A DNA stretch of 64,000 bases from Rahnella bonaserana (GTDB lineage Bacteria; Pseudomonadota; Gammaproteobacteria; Enterobacterales; Enterobacteriaceae): contig NZ_JAFMOW010000054.1 in assembly GCF_019049675.1 (NCBI RefSeq), positions 62,001 through 126,000 of the forward strand, written 5' to 3'. A program made the translations under genes and the position numbers. Under the pieces are notes generated by a model. The model saw only the letters and a program-made list of their open reading frames with translations. It was not told where the DNA came from and did not search any database. Each line of letters starts with the position of its first letter. Position 1 is the stretch's first letter. Positions 19,306 to 29,696 of this stretch are shown here, piece after piece.

Positions 19306-20499
19306 ATGAAAAAACTGGAAAACATTCACCTGCTTGTAATGCTGATTTTGCTGGTCGCTGTTGGCCAGATGGCACAAACCATTTATGTGCCAAATATCGC
19401 GGATATGGCAACCAGTCTGGCGGTAAAACCCGGTGCCGTGCAGCGTGTGATGGCAGCCTATCTGCTGACGTACGGCGGCTCACAGCTGGTTTACGGACCG
19501 CTCTCCGATAACATCGGGCGCAGACCGGTGATCCTGACGGGGCTGATGATTTTCCTGATTGGCGCGGCTGGCGCGATGATGTCGACCAGTCTGAATATGC
19601 TCATCCTGGCCAGTGCAGTTCAGGGGCTGGGTACCGGCGTGGCGGGCGTGATGGCGCGAACCATGCCCCGTGATTTGTACAGCGGCGGTGCATTGCGTCA
19701 TGCCAATAGCCTGCTGAATATGGGGATTCTGGTGAGTCCGCTGCTGGCGCCAGTCATCGGCGGAGCATTGTCTGCGTGGCTGGGCTGGCGTGCCAGTTTT
19801 GGTTTCCTGCTGATCCTGTGCGCGGGCGTGGCATTTTCTATGTACCGCTGGCTGCCGGAAACCCGTCCGGAGTTCACGGCTGATAATCCACCGCGTAAAA
19901 TGTTCGGCAGCCTGCGTTTATTGCTGGGCGATGCAAACTTCAGCCGCTATCTGGTGATGCTGGTGGGGGCGCTGGCCGGTGTGGCGGTCTTCGAAGCCAG
20001 CTGTGGCGTGCTGATGGGTGGCGTTCTCGGCCTGAGTGGTGTGATGGTCAGCATCCTGTTTATCCTGCCGATTCCGGCCGCTTTCTTTGGTGCCTGGTAT
20101 GCCGGGCGTACCGAGAAAAGTTTTCAGCAGCTGATGTGGCATTCGGTCATCAGTTGTCTGCTGGCCGGGCTGGCAATGTGGATCCCGGGCTGGCTGGGCA
20201 TCATGAATATCTGGACGCTCATCGTTCCGGCTTCGCTGTTCTTCTTCGGCGCTGGCATGTTGTTCCCGCTGGCGACTACCGGCGCAATGGAACCTTTCCC
20301 TTATCTGGCAGGGGCTGCGGGGGCGCTGGTCGGTGGTCTGCAAAATATGGGCTCAGGGCTGGTGGCGTGGATGTCCGCCATGTTGCCGCAAACCGGTCAG
20401 TTCAGTCTGGGTTTGCTGATGTTTGCGATGGCGGTGCTGATCTTGCTGTGCTGGTGGCCGATGTCGAACCATCAGCAGGAGCAGGGCCACACGGTCTGA
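19306..20499 (+). CDS. emrD: Multidrug efflux MFS transporter EmrD
   Basis: A 12-helix inner-membrane proton antiporter of the DHA1 drug family. It has 397 residues and aligns along its full length with E. coli EmrD: VAVGQMAQTIYVPNIADMA, the loop motif YGPLSDNIGRRPV, GVMARTMPRDLY, RHANSLLNMGILVSPLLAP (motif C region), SILFILPIPAAFFGAWYAG and GAMEPFPYLAGAAGALVGGLQ. In E. coli emrD is not next to fpr or glpX, so the position differs. A bidirectional terminator follows. Confidence 0.95.
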   Translation: MKKLENIHLLVMLILLVAVGQMAQTIYVPNIADMATSLAVKPGAVQRVMAAYLLTYGGSQLVYGPLSDNIGRRPVILTGLMIFLIGAAGAMMSTSLNMLILASAVQGLGTGVAGVMARTMPRDLYSGGALRHANSLLNMGILVSPLLAPVIGGALSAWLGWRASFGFLLILCAGVAFSMYRWLPETRPEFTADNPPRKMFGSLRLLLGDANFSRYLVMLVGALAGVAVFEASCGVLMGGVLGLSGVMVSILFILPIPAAFFGAWYAGRTEKSFQQLMWHSVISCLLAGLAMWIPGWLGIMNIWTLIVPASLFFFGAGMLFPLATTGAMEPFPYLAGAAGALVGGLQNMGSGLVAWMSAMLPQTGQFSLGLLMFAMAVLILLCWWPMSNHQQEQGHTV

Positions 20500-20515
20500 T
20501 ACTGAGTCTTCCCCA

Positions 20516-20547
20516 TAAAAAAAGCAGAGCCTGAGCTCTGCTTTTTG
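20516..20547. terminator. Bidirectional terminator between emrD and glpX
   Basis: AAAGCAGAGC / GCTCTGCTTT stem with a four-base loop, an A run before it and a T run after it. Confidence 0.87.
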
Positions 20548-20563
20548 TCTTTCCGGCGTCCGG

Positions 20564-21574
20564 TCAGATAATAAATTCGTGCAGCGCGGCGTCTTTACGG
20601 TCGAGATAATGCGTCGAGCGGATGCGGCGGATAGTGCGGGATTTACCGCGGATCAGCAGCGTTTCGGTGGTCGCCATATTTCCTTTACGGCTGATACCTT
20701 CCAGCAGATCGCCTTTGGTAATGCCGGTTGCGGAGAAAATCACGTTATCGTTACGCGCCATATCATCGAGCAGCAGCACTTTACCCGCCTCAATCCCCAT
20801 CGCCTGACAACGCGCCAGCTCATCTTCGCCCATGCGGCGGTTTTCCGGCGTATCGCCTTTCACGTCATGCCGCGCCAGCAGGCGGCCTTGCATGTCGCCA
20901 TCCAGCGCGCGGATCACCGCAGCGGAAATCACACCTTCAGGGGCGCCGCCGATGCCGTATAACACGTCCACTTCGCTTTCCGGCATACAGGTCAGAATGG
21001 TTGCCGCCACGTCGCCGTCCGGGAATGCGAACACACGCACGCCCGAGGCCAGCATTTCGCGAATAGCATCGTCGTGGCGGGGTTTCGCCAAAACAGCCAC
21101 GGTCAGTTCGGTCAGCGGTTTATCCAGCGCTCTGGCGATATTTGCCAGATTCTCTGCCAGCGTCAGGTTCAGATCGATAGCGCCTTTGGCCCCCGGCCCG
21201 ACGGCGATTTTTTCCATGTACATGTCCGGCGCATTGAGGAAAGACCCTTTGTCGCCCACCGCCAGCACGGCCAGCGCATTGGATTGTCCCATCGCGGTCA
21301 TACGCGTGCCTTCAATCGGGTCGACCGCGATATCTACCGCATCGCCGTTACCGGTACCGACCTTTTCGCCGATATACAGCATCGGCGCTTCATCGATTTC
21401 CCCTTCGCCAATGACGATAGTGCCGTCGATATCGACTTTGTTGAGCATGATGCGCATGGACTGAACGGCAGCATTGTCGGCGAGGTTTTTATCACCCCGG
21501 CCCAGCCATTTATAACCGGCGAGCGCGGCAGCTTCTGTCACGCGGGAGAACTCGATTGCTAATTCACGTTTCAT
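20564..21574 (-). CDS. glpX: Class II fructose-1,6-bisphosphatase
   Basis: A manganese-dependent phosphatase for gluconeogenesis from glycerol. The ATG at 21574 gives 336 residues, equal to E. coli GlpX; the longer frame from 21673 adds an unsupported leader running into the glpK terminator. Metal and substrate motifs are GTIVIGEGEIDEAPMLY, DIAVDPIEGTRMTA, YGIGGAPEGV and FSATGITKGDLLEG. It is third in glpFKX, with a terminator between glpK and glpX, so its transcription may be partly reduced. Confidence 0.96.
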   Translation of the reverse strand: MKRELAIEFSRVTEAAALAGYKWLGRGDKNLADNAAVQSMRIMLNKVDIDGTIVIGEGEIDEAPMLYIGEKVGTGNGDAVDIAVDPIEGTRMTAMGQSNALAVLAVGDKGSFLNAPDMYMEKIAVGPGAKGAIDLNLTLAENLANIARALDKPLTELTVAVLAKPRHDDAIREMLASGVRVFAFPDGDVAATILTCMPESEVDVLYGIGGAPEGVISAAVIRALDGDMQGRLLARHDVKGDTPENRRMGEDELARCQAMGIEAGKVLLLDDMARNDNVIFSATGITKGDLLEGISRKGNMATTETLLIRGKSRTIRRIRSTHYLDRKDAALHEFII

Positions 21575-21658
21575 TGGAAAGCCTGTAGAAAGAAAAAAAG
21601 AGGTCGGTGAGGCAGGGCTCATCTGTGCAGCGATTTTAGCACAACGGGGAATCGGCAT

Positions 21659-21683
21659 AAAAAAACTCCCCATGCGGGGAGTT
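21659..21683 (-). terminator. Terminator between glpK and glpX
   Basis: On the minus strand an eight-base-pair stem AACTCCCC / GGGGAGTT with a four-base loop is followed by a T run. It would reduce read-through from glpK into glpX. Confidence 0.8.
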
Positions 21684-21715
21684 TCAGAAGGGGTGTTGGC
21701 GGTAAATTCTGACGA

Positions 21716-23284
<1,569 letters not shown>

Positions 23285-24133
23285 TCAGGCTTTACGCTGT
23301 TTGGCTGGCTGCGGCGCTTTGTCTTCAACCGGCACATTAATCTGATGTGGCAGATGACGACTAATCAACGCTTTATAACCGGCGGCACCCAGGGCAGCAC
23401 CCACCAGCGGACCGAAAATTGGCACCAGGAAATAAGGAATATCGCGTGCACCGGTGAAGGCGACTTTGCCCCAGCCAGCGAAATAGGCGAAAAGTTTAGG
23501 GCCGAAGTCACGCGCCGGGTTCAGGGCGAATCCGGTCAGCGGACCCATTGATGCACCGATAACTGCAATCAGAATACCGATCAGCAGCGGGGCCAGCGGG
23601 CCACGGGGCAGGCCGTTACCGTCGTCAGTCAGGCCGAGGATCAGCGCCATCAGAACTGCAGTAATCACGGTTTCAACGAAGAATGCCTGCAATACGCTGA
23701 TGTGCGGATTTGGATAGGTAGAGAAAATACCGGCCAGATCCAGACTTTCGACGCTGCCGCGCACCATGTTGTGGCTTTGCTCGAAATCGAAGAACAGGTT
23801 GTAATAAAGGCCATAGACCAGTGCGGCGGCACAGAAGGCGCCTGCAACCTGTGCGATGATGTAAGGCAGAACTTTGCGTCCTTCAAAGTTCGCGAACAAA
23901 CATAAGGCGACGGTTACAGCCGGGTTCAGGTGTGCGCCTGAAATCGCGGCAGTCAGGTAGATGGCCATTGCCACACCAAATCCCCAGACGATACTGATTT
24001 CCCACTGGCCAAAGGATGCTCCGGCAAGTTTCAGCGCAGCAACACAGCCTGCACCGAAGAAAATGATAAGCCCGGTACCCAGAAACTCAGCGATGCACTG
24101 ACCTTTTAATGTGGAACTTATGGTTTGGCTCAT
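23285..24133 (-). CDS. glpF: Glycerol facilitator (aquaglyceroporin)
   Basis: A six-helix inner-membrane channel for glycerol. It has 282 residues. The two half-helix signatures are GAHLNPAVT (Asn70) and LNPARDFGP (Asn205, with selectivity-filter Arg208). It is first in the glpFKX operon; an AGGATC ribosome site precedes the ATG. Upstream are a candidate promoter and two GlpR-like operators. Confidence 0.97.
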   Translation of the reverse strand: MSQTISSTLKGQCIAEFLGTGLIIFFGAGCVAALKLAGASFGQWEISIVWGFGVAMAIYLTAAISGAHLNPAVTVALCLFANFEGRKVLPYIIAQVAGAFCAAALVYGLYYNLFFDFEQSHNMVRGSVESLDLAGIFSTYPNPHISVLQAFFVETVITAVLMALILGLTDDGNGLPRGPLAPLLIGILIAVIGASMGPLTGFALNPARDFGPKLFAYFAGWGKVAFTGARDIPYFLVPIFGPLVGAALGAAGYKALISRHLPHQINVPVEDKAPQPAKQRKA

Positions 24134-24167
24134 AGTTTGATCCTGCTAAGGATGATGTTAATGGTTA

Positions 24168-24197
24168 GTTATAGTTTTTCTGTCATGCGTACGTGAA
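24168..24197 (-). promoter_or_regulatory. Candidate glpFKX promoter
   Basis: On the minus strand TTCACG (-35, plus coordinates 24192-24197) and TATAAC (-10, 24168-24173) are separated by 18 bases, about 40 bases upstream of the glpF start codon. Confidence 0.45.
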
Positions 24198-24214
24198 CGT
24201 AATCGGATTTTGTC

Positions 24215-24234
24215 GTTCATCATTAAATGAGAAC
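24215..24234 (-). promoter_or_regulatory. Possible GlpR operator, weaker copy
   Basis: A 20-base imperfect palindrome beginning GTTC and ending GAAC around CATTAAATG, just upstream of the candidate -35. The outer arms match the GlpR half-site only in part. Confidence 0.35.
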
Positions 24235-24244
24235 GTAATGTGAA

Positions 24245-24262
24245 TTTATCGTTAACGAGCAT
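24245..24262 (-). promoter_or_regulatory. Candidate GlpR operator
   Basis: On the minus strand ATGCTCGTTAACGATAAA matches the GlpR consensus ATGTTCGWTAWCGAACAT at 14 of 18 positions, including the whole central TCGTTAACGA. It is placed upstream of glpF, where GlpR acts in E. coli. Confidence 0.55.
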
Positions 24263-24370
24263 AAACGAGAAATAGCGAAATCAAATTTTGTGTGTCGTGT
24301 CATAAAAATGAGCGATTTCGCGTATTGGCTTAACTTGATGTAGAGCAAAAAGCCCAGGATTTAGCATTTT

Positions 24371-24405
24371 ACGCCGGCGTTTGAGCCAAACGAGCTTCCC
24401 GGCGT
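24371..24405. other. Bulged hairpin in the glpF-zapB intergenic region
   Basis: Arms ACGCCGG-CGTTTG and CAAACG-CCGGCGT can form a 13-base-pair stem with a three-base loop and a single six-base bulge (AGCTTC). There is no T run. It lies in a 576-base stretch without an annotated gene and could be part of an untranslated RNA or a DNA site. The function is unknown. Confidence 0.4.
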
Positions 24406-24452
24406 ATGGCACTACGGCGGCTAAGGTTATTCGGTCTTAAGGAGGATTTCTG

Positions 24453-24473
24453 GTGAGTGACACCGCTTTTTAA
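24453..24473 (+). other. Six-codon reading frame with a strong ribosome site
   Basis: An ideal AAGGAGG sequence (24439-24445) is followed seven bases later by GTG and a six-residue frame (VSDTAF) ending in TAA. Nothing longer is open in this frame. It might be a leader peptide, or the purine-rich tract might be chance. It lies upstream of the predicted zapB promoter, so it would need its own transcript. Confidence 0.3.
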
Positions 24474-24535
24474 GCATTTCCTGATACCCCGCCCTGTAAA
24501 ATTGCAACAGACTGCGTGGATAAAGGGGTTCTTGG

Positions 24536-24564
24536 TAGACAGGGCAAAGCTGGCTACATACAAT
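24536..24564 (+). promoter_or_regulatory. Predicted zapB promoter
   Basis: TAGACA and TACAAT, each five of six to consensus, are exactly 17 bases apart. Transcription would start near 24571, giving a leader of about 140 bases before zapB. Confidence 0.62.
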
Positions 24565-24709
24565 CACCCGTTAAGACACCCGCCGGTTTTGCGCAATTCT
24601 CTGATGAATTCGTTATAGAAATCGACGGCGTGCAGGAATTTTTGAGCCGTGTCCGGACGATGCGGCAGAACATAAGATGTGCGCCTTGCGAACATAAGGG
24701 GACCGAAAA

Positions 24710-24949
24710 ATGTCATTTGAAGTATTTGAGAAATTAGAAGCTAAAGTTCAGCAAGCGATTGATACCATCACTCTGTTGCAGATGGAAATCGAAGAACTGA
24801 AAGAGCAGAACAACACCCTGTCTCAGGAAGTTCAGCAGGCCAGCGGCAACCATGAGTCTCTGGTGCGTGAAAATGCGCAGCTGAAAGAAGAACAACACGT
24901 CTGGCAGGATCGTCTGCGTGCGCTGTTGGGAAAAATGGAAGAAGTCTGA
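24710..24949 (+). CDS. zapB: Cell division protein ZapB
   Basis: A 79-residue all-coiled-coil protein that bundles at the septum and links the Z ring to the chromosome terminus through ZapA and MatP. The whole sequence is heptad-rich ([39 protein letters not shown]) and matches E. coli ZapB. An AGGGGA site precedes the ATG. It is a single-gene unit with a terminator straight after it. Confidence 0.96.
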   Translation: MSFEVFEKLEAKVQQAIDTITLLQMEIEELKEQNNTLSQEVQQASGNHESLVRENAQLKEEQHVWQDRLRALLGKMEEV

Positions 24950-24968
24950 GTACTTCTGCCGTTAAATG

Positions 24969-24995
24969 AAAAAGGACGCCCTGGCGTCCTTTTTT
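24969..24995 (+). terminator. Terminator after zapB
   Basis: AAGGACGC / GCGTCCTT stem with a four-base loop and a T run. An A run upstream also makes it usable for rraA from the other side. Confidence 0.87.
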
Positions 24996-25013
24996 GTGGC
25001 TGAAAGTAGCGGT

Positions 25014-25505
<492 letters not shown>

Positions 25506-25619
25506 TCATCTGGTTGCTGCATGAGTGTTCAGTATATCCCTTTCCGGCAGATGTTGGCAAAATCATCAATTGTTAAATGTGAAAAGTAGCCCGATAAACG
25601 CACATCAGGCCAACTTTAC

Positions 25620-26546
25620 TCAGTTCAGCAACAGACCCAATGCAAACAAGACGTTAGTCAGTAACGCCGCTTTCACCATATGTTCCAGCAGGGGACGTAC
25701 CTCGGTGGATGTTTTAGCGCGCATGACACGCATAACGTGTTTTGCCAGCATCGGAATAGCCAGAATAAACAACCAGCCAGTCCAGTGATACAAATGCACG
25801 GCAGAGAATATTGCCAGACACACGACAGCGGCCGTCAGAATGGTTGCATGATAGCGACGCGCATTTACCGGGCCCAGACGTACCGCCAGCGTGTTCTTGC
25901 CATTCGCGCTGTCAGTTTCGATATCGCGCAAATTATTGATATTGAGTACCGCAGTTGAGAGCAAACCGGTGGCCGTCGCCGGTAACATGACAATCCAGTC
26001 GAAATATCCCGCCTGTAAATAGAATGTCCCTGCGACGCTTATCCAGCCAAAGAAAATCAGCACGGAGATATCGCCCAGCCCCATATAGCCGTAAGGGCGC
26101 GTACCGACGGTATAGGTGATGGCGGCGCCAATCGAAAGCAGACCGAGGATCAGGAAACCTGCCACGTCGCTCGGTTTGTGACAGGCAACGGCGATCAGTG
26201 CAATGCCGCAAACGATCGTCAGCGCGATAGTCAGAATGATGGCGCGCTTCATTTGCGCAGCCGTAATCAGGCCTTTTTGCATCCCGCGCAAAGGCCCGAC
26301 GCGATCGGGCGTATCGCTGCCTTTTTCTGCGTCGCCGTAGTCATTCGCCAAATTCGACAGAATTTGCAGACATCCGGCAGTCAGGAGCGCCAGAAGCGCG
26401 ATAAGCGGATGAAAAACGCCTTGCAGGCTGGCAATGGCAGAACCCATGACGATAGAGGCAAAAGCCAGGGGCAACGTTTTTGGACGCAGGCTTTCGAGCC
26501 ACGCGCGGGCAGGCGTTGTCGGGGTGCAGGGAGTCATTGTGCTCAT
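25620..26546 (-). CDS. menA: 1,4-dihydroxy-2-naphthoate octaprenyltransferase
   Basis: A membrane UbiA-family prenyltransferase that makes demethylmenaquinone from dihydroxynaphthoate. It has 308 residues and about eight or nine hydrophobic helices. The two Asp-rich prenyl-diphosphate motifs are NDYGDAEKGSDT (about residues 68-79) and NNLRDIETDSANGKNT. The start could be this ATG or one three codons later. A strong terminator of hslVU lies just upstream, so menA has its own promoter or depends on read-through. Confidence 0.95.
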   Translation of the reverse strand: MSTMTPCTPTTPARAWLESLRPKTLPLAFASIVMGSAIASLQGVFHPLIALLALLTAGCLQILSNLANDYGDAEKGSDTPDRVGPLRGMQKGLITAAQMKRAIILTIALTIVCGIALIAVACHKPSDVAGFLILGLLSIGAAITYTVGTRPYGYMGLGDISVLIFFGWISVAGTFYLQAGYFDWIVMLPATATGLLSTAVLNINNLRDIETDSANGKNTLAVRLGPVNARRYHATILTAAVVCLAIFSAVHLYHWTGWLFILAIPMLAKHVMRVMRAKTSTEVRPLLEHMVKAALLTNVLFALGLLLN

Positions 26547-26584
26547 AGGTGATTTCGCTCAGGTGAAGAATCAGTCCGAAATCT

Positions 26585-26616
26585 AAAAAAAATCAGGGAG
26601 GCAAACGCCTCCCTGA
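26585..26616 (-). terminator. Terminator after hslVU
   Basis: A perfect ten-base-pair stem TCAGGGAGGC / GCCTCCCTGA with a four-base loop, followed on the minus strand by eight T residues. Confidence 0.9.
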
Positions 26617-26643
26617 AGATCACTTTCGGAACGTATGAGCAAA

Positions 26644-27978
26644 TTATAAGATAAAACGGCTCAGATCTTCATCAGCTACCAGCTGGTCAAGGTGGCTTCT
26701 AACATAATCTGCATCAATGTTTATAGAGATACCGTTACTTTCGCTGGCGTCATAAGAGATATCTTCCATCAGACGCTCCAGAACGGTATGCAGACGACGC
26801 GCACCAATGTTCTCGGTGGTTTCGTTTACCTGCCATGCCGCTTCAGCAATACGACGGATGCCGTCAGCCGTGAAATCAATCGTCACGCCTTCGGTTGCCA
26901 TCAATGCTTTGTACTGATGAGTCAGCGAAGCACTCGGTTCGGTCAGGATGCGCTCGAAGTCTTCTGTCGACAGCGCCTGCAGCTCCACGCGAATCGGCAG
27001 ACGACCCTGCAATTCAGGGATCAGGTCTGACGGGCTGGCAGTCTGGAAAGCACCGGAGGCGATAAACAGGATGTGATCCGTTTTCACCATGCCGTGCTTG
27101 GTCGAAACCGTACAACCTTCCACCAGTGGCAGCAGGTCGCGCTGAACACCTTCACGGGAAACGTCAGGACCGGAGCTCTGGCCGCCGCGTTTACAGATTT
27201 TGTCGATCTCATCGATAAACACGATACCGTGCTGTTCAACGGCTTCGATTGCCTGTTCTTTCAGCTCTTCCGGGTTCACCAGTTTTGCCGCTTCTTCTTC
27301 AACCAACAGCTTATACGCTTCTTTGATTTTCAGTTTACGCGGTTTCTGTTTCTGACCGGCCATGTTCTGGAACATGGACTGCAACTGGTTGGTCATTTCT
27401 TCCATGCCCGGAGGGGACATGATTTCAACACCCATTGGCGCAGCAGCCAGATTGATTTCGATTTCTTTATCGTCGAGCTGACCTTCGCGCAGTTTCTTGC
27501 GGAAGTTCTGGCGTGCGGCAGAAGGTTCCTGCGCTTCGTCGGCCTGTCCCCAGTTGTTTTTCGCTGGTGGGATCAGAACGTCGAGAATGCGGTCTTCGGC
27601 CATTTCTTCGGCGCGGTAACGGTTTTTCTCAATCGATTGCAGGCGTACCATTTTCACGGCGGAATCGGTCAGATCGCGGATAATAGAGTCCACTTCTTTA
27701 CCGACATAACCCACTTCGGTGAATTTGGTCGCTTCAACTTTGATGAACGGCGCATTAGCCAGTTTAGCCAGACGACGCGCGATTTCGGTTTTACCGACAC
27801 CGGTCGGGCCGATCATCAGAATATTTTTCGGGGTGACTTCATGGCGCAGCGCTTCATCGAGCTGCATACGGCGCCAGCGGTTACGCAAAGCAATGGCCAC
27901 AGCGCGTTTCGCTTTATCCTGGCCAATGATGTAGCTGTCTAACTCGCTGACAATCTCGCGCGGGGTCATCTCAGACAT
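26644..27978 (-). CDS. hslU: HslU ATPase of the HslVU protease
   Basis: The AAA+ unfoldase ring that feeds proteins such as SulA to HslV. It has 444 residues. Walker [14 protein letters not shown] is at residues 57-69, the pore loop [14 protein letters not shown], an insertion I domain (about 110-240), Walker [11 protein letters not shown] and sensor 2 [10 protein letters not shown] follow. The C-terminal tail (LSRFIL) docks into HslV. It starts 12 bases after hslV, so the pair forms one operon. Confidence 0.97.
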   Translation of the reverse strand: MSEMTPREIVSELDSYIIGQDKAKRAVAIALRNRWRRMQLDEALRHEVTPKNILMIGPTGVGKTEIARRLAKLANAPFIKVEATKFTEVGYVGKEVDSIIRDLTDSAVKMVRLQSIEKNRYRAEEMAEDRILDVLIPPAKNNWGQADEAQEPSAARQNFRKKLREGQLDDKEIEINLAAAPMGVEIMSPPGMEEMTNQLQSMFQNMAGQKQKPRKLKIKEAYKLLVEEEAAKLVNPEELKEQAIEAVEQHGIVFIDEIDKICKRGGQSSGPDVSREGVQRDLLPLVEGCTVSTKHGMVKTDHILFIASGAFQTASPSDLIPELQGRLPIRVELQALSTEDFERILTEPSASLTHQYKALMATEGVTIDFTADGIRRIAEAAWQVNETTENIGARRLHTVLERLMEDISYDASESNGISINIDADYVRSHLDQLVADEDLSRFIL

Positions 27979-27990
27979 AATTTTCGATCC

Positions 27991-28521
27991 TTACGCTTTA
28001 GAAGACAATTCTTCGATAGTTTGGAAATGGTTGGTGTAGATGCAGATATCACCCGCGATGCTCAACGATTTTTCCACGATATCACGTGCGCCAAGCTCTG
28101 AGTTTTCCAGCAATGCCCGGGCTGCCGCTTGCGCGTACGGGCCACCGGAACCAATCGCGATCAGATCGTTTTCAGGCTGGATAACGTCACCGTTACCGCT
28201 GATGATAAGCGATGCATTTTCATCAGCCACGGCCAGAAGGGCTTCCAGACGGCGTAACATGCGGTCGGTACGCCAGTCTTTTGCCAGTTCAACGGCGGCT
28301 TTCACCAGATGACCCTGGTGCATTTCCAGTTTGCGTTCGAACAGCTCAAACAGCGTGAAGGCATCAGCCGTACCGCCAGCAAAACCGGCGATCACTTTGT
28401 CGTTATACAGGCGACGTACTTTTTTGACGTTGCCTTTCATGACGGTATTTCCCAATGTGGCCTGGCCATCACCACCAATAACGACCTTGCCGTTGCGGCG
28501 TACACTTACAATTGTTGTCAC
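27991..28521 (-). CDS. hslV: HslV peptidase of the HslVU protease
   Basis: A proteasome-beta-like threonine peptidase forming a double hexamer. A GTG start at 28521 gives 176 residues, as in E. coli, and places Thr2 ([10 protein letters not shown]) to become the N-terminal nucleophile after Met removal. A GAGGAA ribosome site lies seven bases upstream. Lys and Gly of [12 protein letters not shown] and [17 protein letters not shown] are family hallmarks. The longer frame from 28572 runs through the leader hairpin and is rejected. A heat-shock-type promoter and leader stem lie upstream. Confidence 0.96.
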   Translation of the reverse strand: MTTIVSVRRNGKVVIGGDGQATLGNTVMKGNVKKVRRLYNDKVIAGFAGGTADAFTLFELFERKLEMHQGHLVKAAVELAKDWRTDRMLRRLEALLAVADENASLIISGNGDVIQPENDLIAIGSGGPYAQAAARALLENSELGARDIVEKSLSIAGDICIYTNHFQTIEELSSKA

Positions 28522-28551
28522 GAGCGGTTCCTCGTTGCAGACGGAAAAGAT

Positions 28552-28598
28552 CCCCGCAGGTTTGTGGGACACATTAGGTGTCTCACAAACTTACGGGG
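28552..28598 (-). promoter_or_regulatory. Long leader hairpin of hslVU mRNA
   Basis: The minus-strand leader folds into a long imperfect stem: CCCCG with CGGGG at the base, GTTTGTG with CACAAAC in the middle, and GTGTC with GACAC below a five-base loop. It lies about 30 bases before the GTG start. A stabilising stem-loop in the hslVU 5' leader is known from E. coli; equivalence is inferred from position. Confidence 0.7.
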
Positions 28599-28613
28599 CA
28601 TATTGAAAGTATA

Positions 28614-28640
28614 GATTGGGGAAGGATTACGGGTTTTCAA
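28614..28640 (-). promoter_or_regulatory. Sigma-32-type promoter of hslVU
   Basis: On the minus strand TTGAAA (-35) and CCCCAATC (-10) are separated by 13 bases, close to the heat-shock consensus CTTGAAA / CCCCATNT. The -35 overlaps the ftsN stop codon. Confidence 0.6.
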
Positions 28641-29596
28641 CCCCCGGTTGCGACGGGAATGCAACCGGAGATGCCAGCGCCTTTGAGGCGCGATAGTGTG
28701 CTGTCAGCACCAGAGCGGCTGTTGTAAGGGCCGATGACGACGCGACTCCAGCCACCGCCGGTGGTGATCCGGCCTTCAAAACCTTCGAATGCCAGCTTGG
28801 CCCGCTGGGATTCCGCCTGCTCAGACCCTTTGAACGAACCACACTGAACCACAAAGTGCTGGGTTTTTTCCTGCGCTTTCGGTTTCTCTGGCGCGACCTG
28901 CGTAATTGCTGCCGGTTGTTGTGGTTTGGCCACTTCTTTCGGCACCTCTTTCACCGGTTCTTTGACCTGCGGTTTCGGTTTTGGCTGAACGGCCTGTGTT
29001 TGCGCCTGAGCCTGCGGCGCACGTACCGGCTGAGTCTGCGGCGTATAGGTCGCTTGTGGCTGAACCTGACGCGGCTGAGTCTGTACCGGTTGCTGCTGCG
29101 CATACGTCGGCTGTTGTTGCTGAACCTGACGCTGTGCTGGCGCTGTACGCGTTTGTGTCGCCTGATTCGGGTCGTTATACGGCACTTCCGACAGTTGTGT
29201 CGGGGTCTGGCGCATATCGGCCTGCATCTGCTCAAGCAACTGGCGCTGTTCAGGCGTCAGTTGTGTCTTGGATTCAATCTGGCCACCGGCCGTCGGCTCG
29301 GTTGGCGTGGTCACGCCCATCTGGCGGTTTTCCAGCTCTTTGATGTAGCGCCAGCGCTCTTCTGGTTTAGGTGGCAATCCATTACCCGGACGGACAGGAT
29401 GCGTCGGCAATACCACCGCTTCTTCATGTTTATTGTGCGCAATAAAATAGAGGCCACCGACAAACACCACCAGCACCGCAACGGCTAACACCACCATGGT
29501 TTTGGAGATCGTTGGGGAACTGCGTTTTTTACTCCGGCTGGTACTTTTCCGCCGCGCTCCTGAGCGCCCACGGCTTACATAGTCTCTTTGTGCCAC
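28637..29596 (-). CDS. ftsN: Essential cell division protein FtsN
   Basis: A bitopic inner-membrane protein that triggers septal peptidoglycan synthesis. It has 319 residues: a basic cytoplasmic tail (residues 1-32, rich in RS/KR), one transmembrane helix (about 33-53), a helical essential segment including PEERWRYIKELENRQMG, a long Gln/Pro/Thr-rich linker (about 110-240), and a C-terminal SPOR domain (HFVVQCGSFKGSEQAESQRA to the end) that binds denuded glycan. The linker varies between species, and its repeats produce long shadow frames on both strands. It follows cytR on the same strand. Confidence 0.95.
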   Translation of the reverse strand: MAQRDYVSRGRSGARRKSTSRSKKRSSPTISKTMVVLAVAVLVVFVGGLYFIAHNKHEEAVVLPTHPVRPGNGLPPKPEERWRYIKELENRQMGVTTPTEPTAGGQIESKTQLTPEQRQLLEQMQADMRQTPTQLSEVPYNDPNQATQTRTAPAQRQVQQQQPTYAQQQPVQTQPRQVQPQATYTPQTQPVRAPQAQAQTQAVQPKPKPQVKEPVKEVPKEVAKPQQPAAITQVAPEKPKAQEKTQHFVVQCGSFKGSEQAESQRAKLAFEGFEGRITTGGGWSRVVIGPYNSRSGADSTLSRLKGAGISGCIPVATGG

Positions 29597-29696
29597 TATC
29601 GTTTCGCTGTGTCGTGATGAATGAAGAAGTGCGTCATGTTACTCAACCCTGAACATTTACTGAAATTAAAATCACTGAACAGCAATCAAAACTGAC

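Noticed and set aside
24236-24262. CRP site suggested by TGTGA at 24239-24243
   Set aside because: Only one half-site is present; the opposite half does not resemble TCACA. The neighbouring palindrome fits GlpR better.
24516-24737. 73-residue plus-strand frame overlapping the zapB start
   Set aside because: No ribosome site, it overlaps the predicted zapB promoter and leader, and composition is not protein-like. The gap was treated as regulatory instead.
27073-27942. 289-residue open frame on the plus strand opposite hslU
   Set aside because: It lies wholly within the conserved hslU gene, has a Phe/Arg/His-rich composition typical of the complement of a coding strand, and has no ribosome site.
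28856-29488. Plus-strand Leu/Arg-rich frames opposite ftsN
   Set aside because: Arise from the low-complexity Gln/Pro linker of FtsN read on the other strand.
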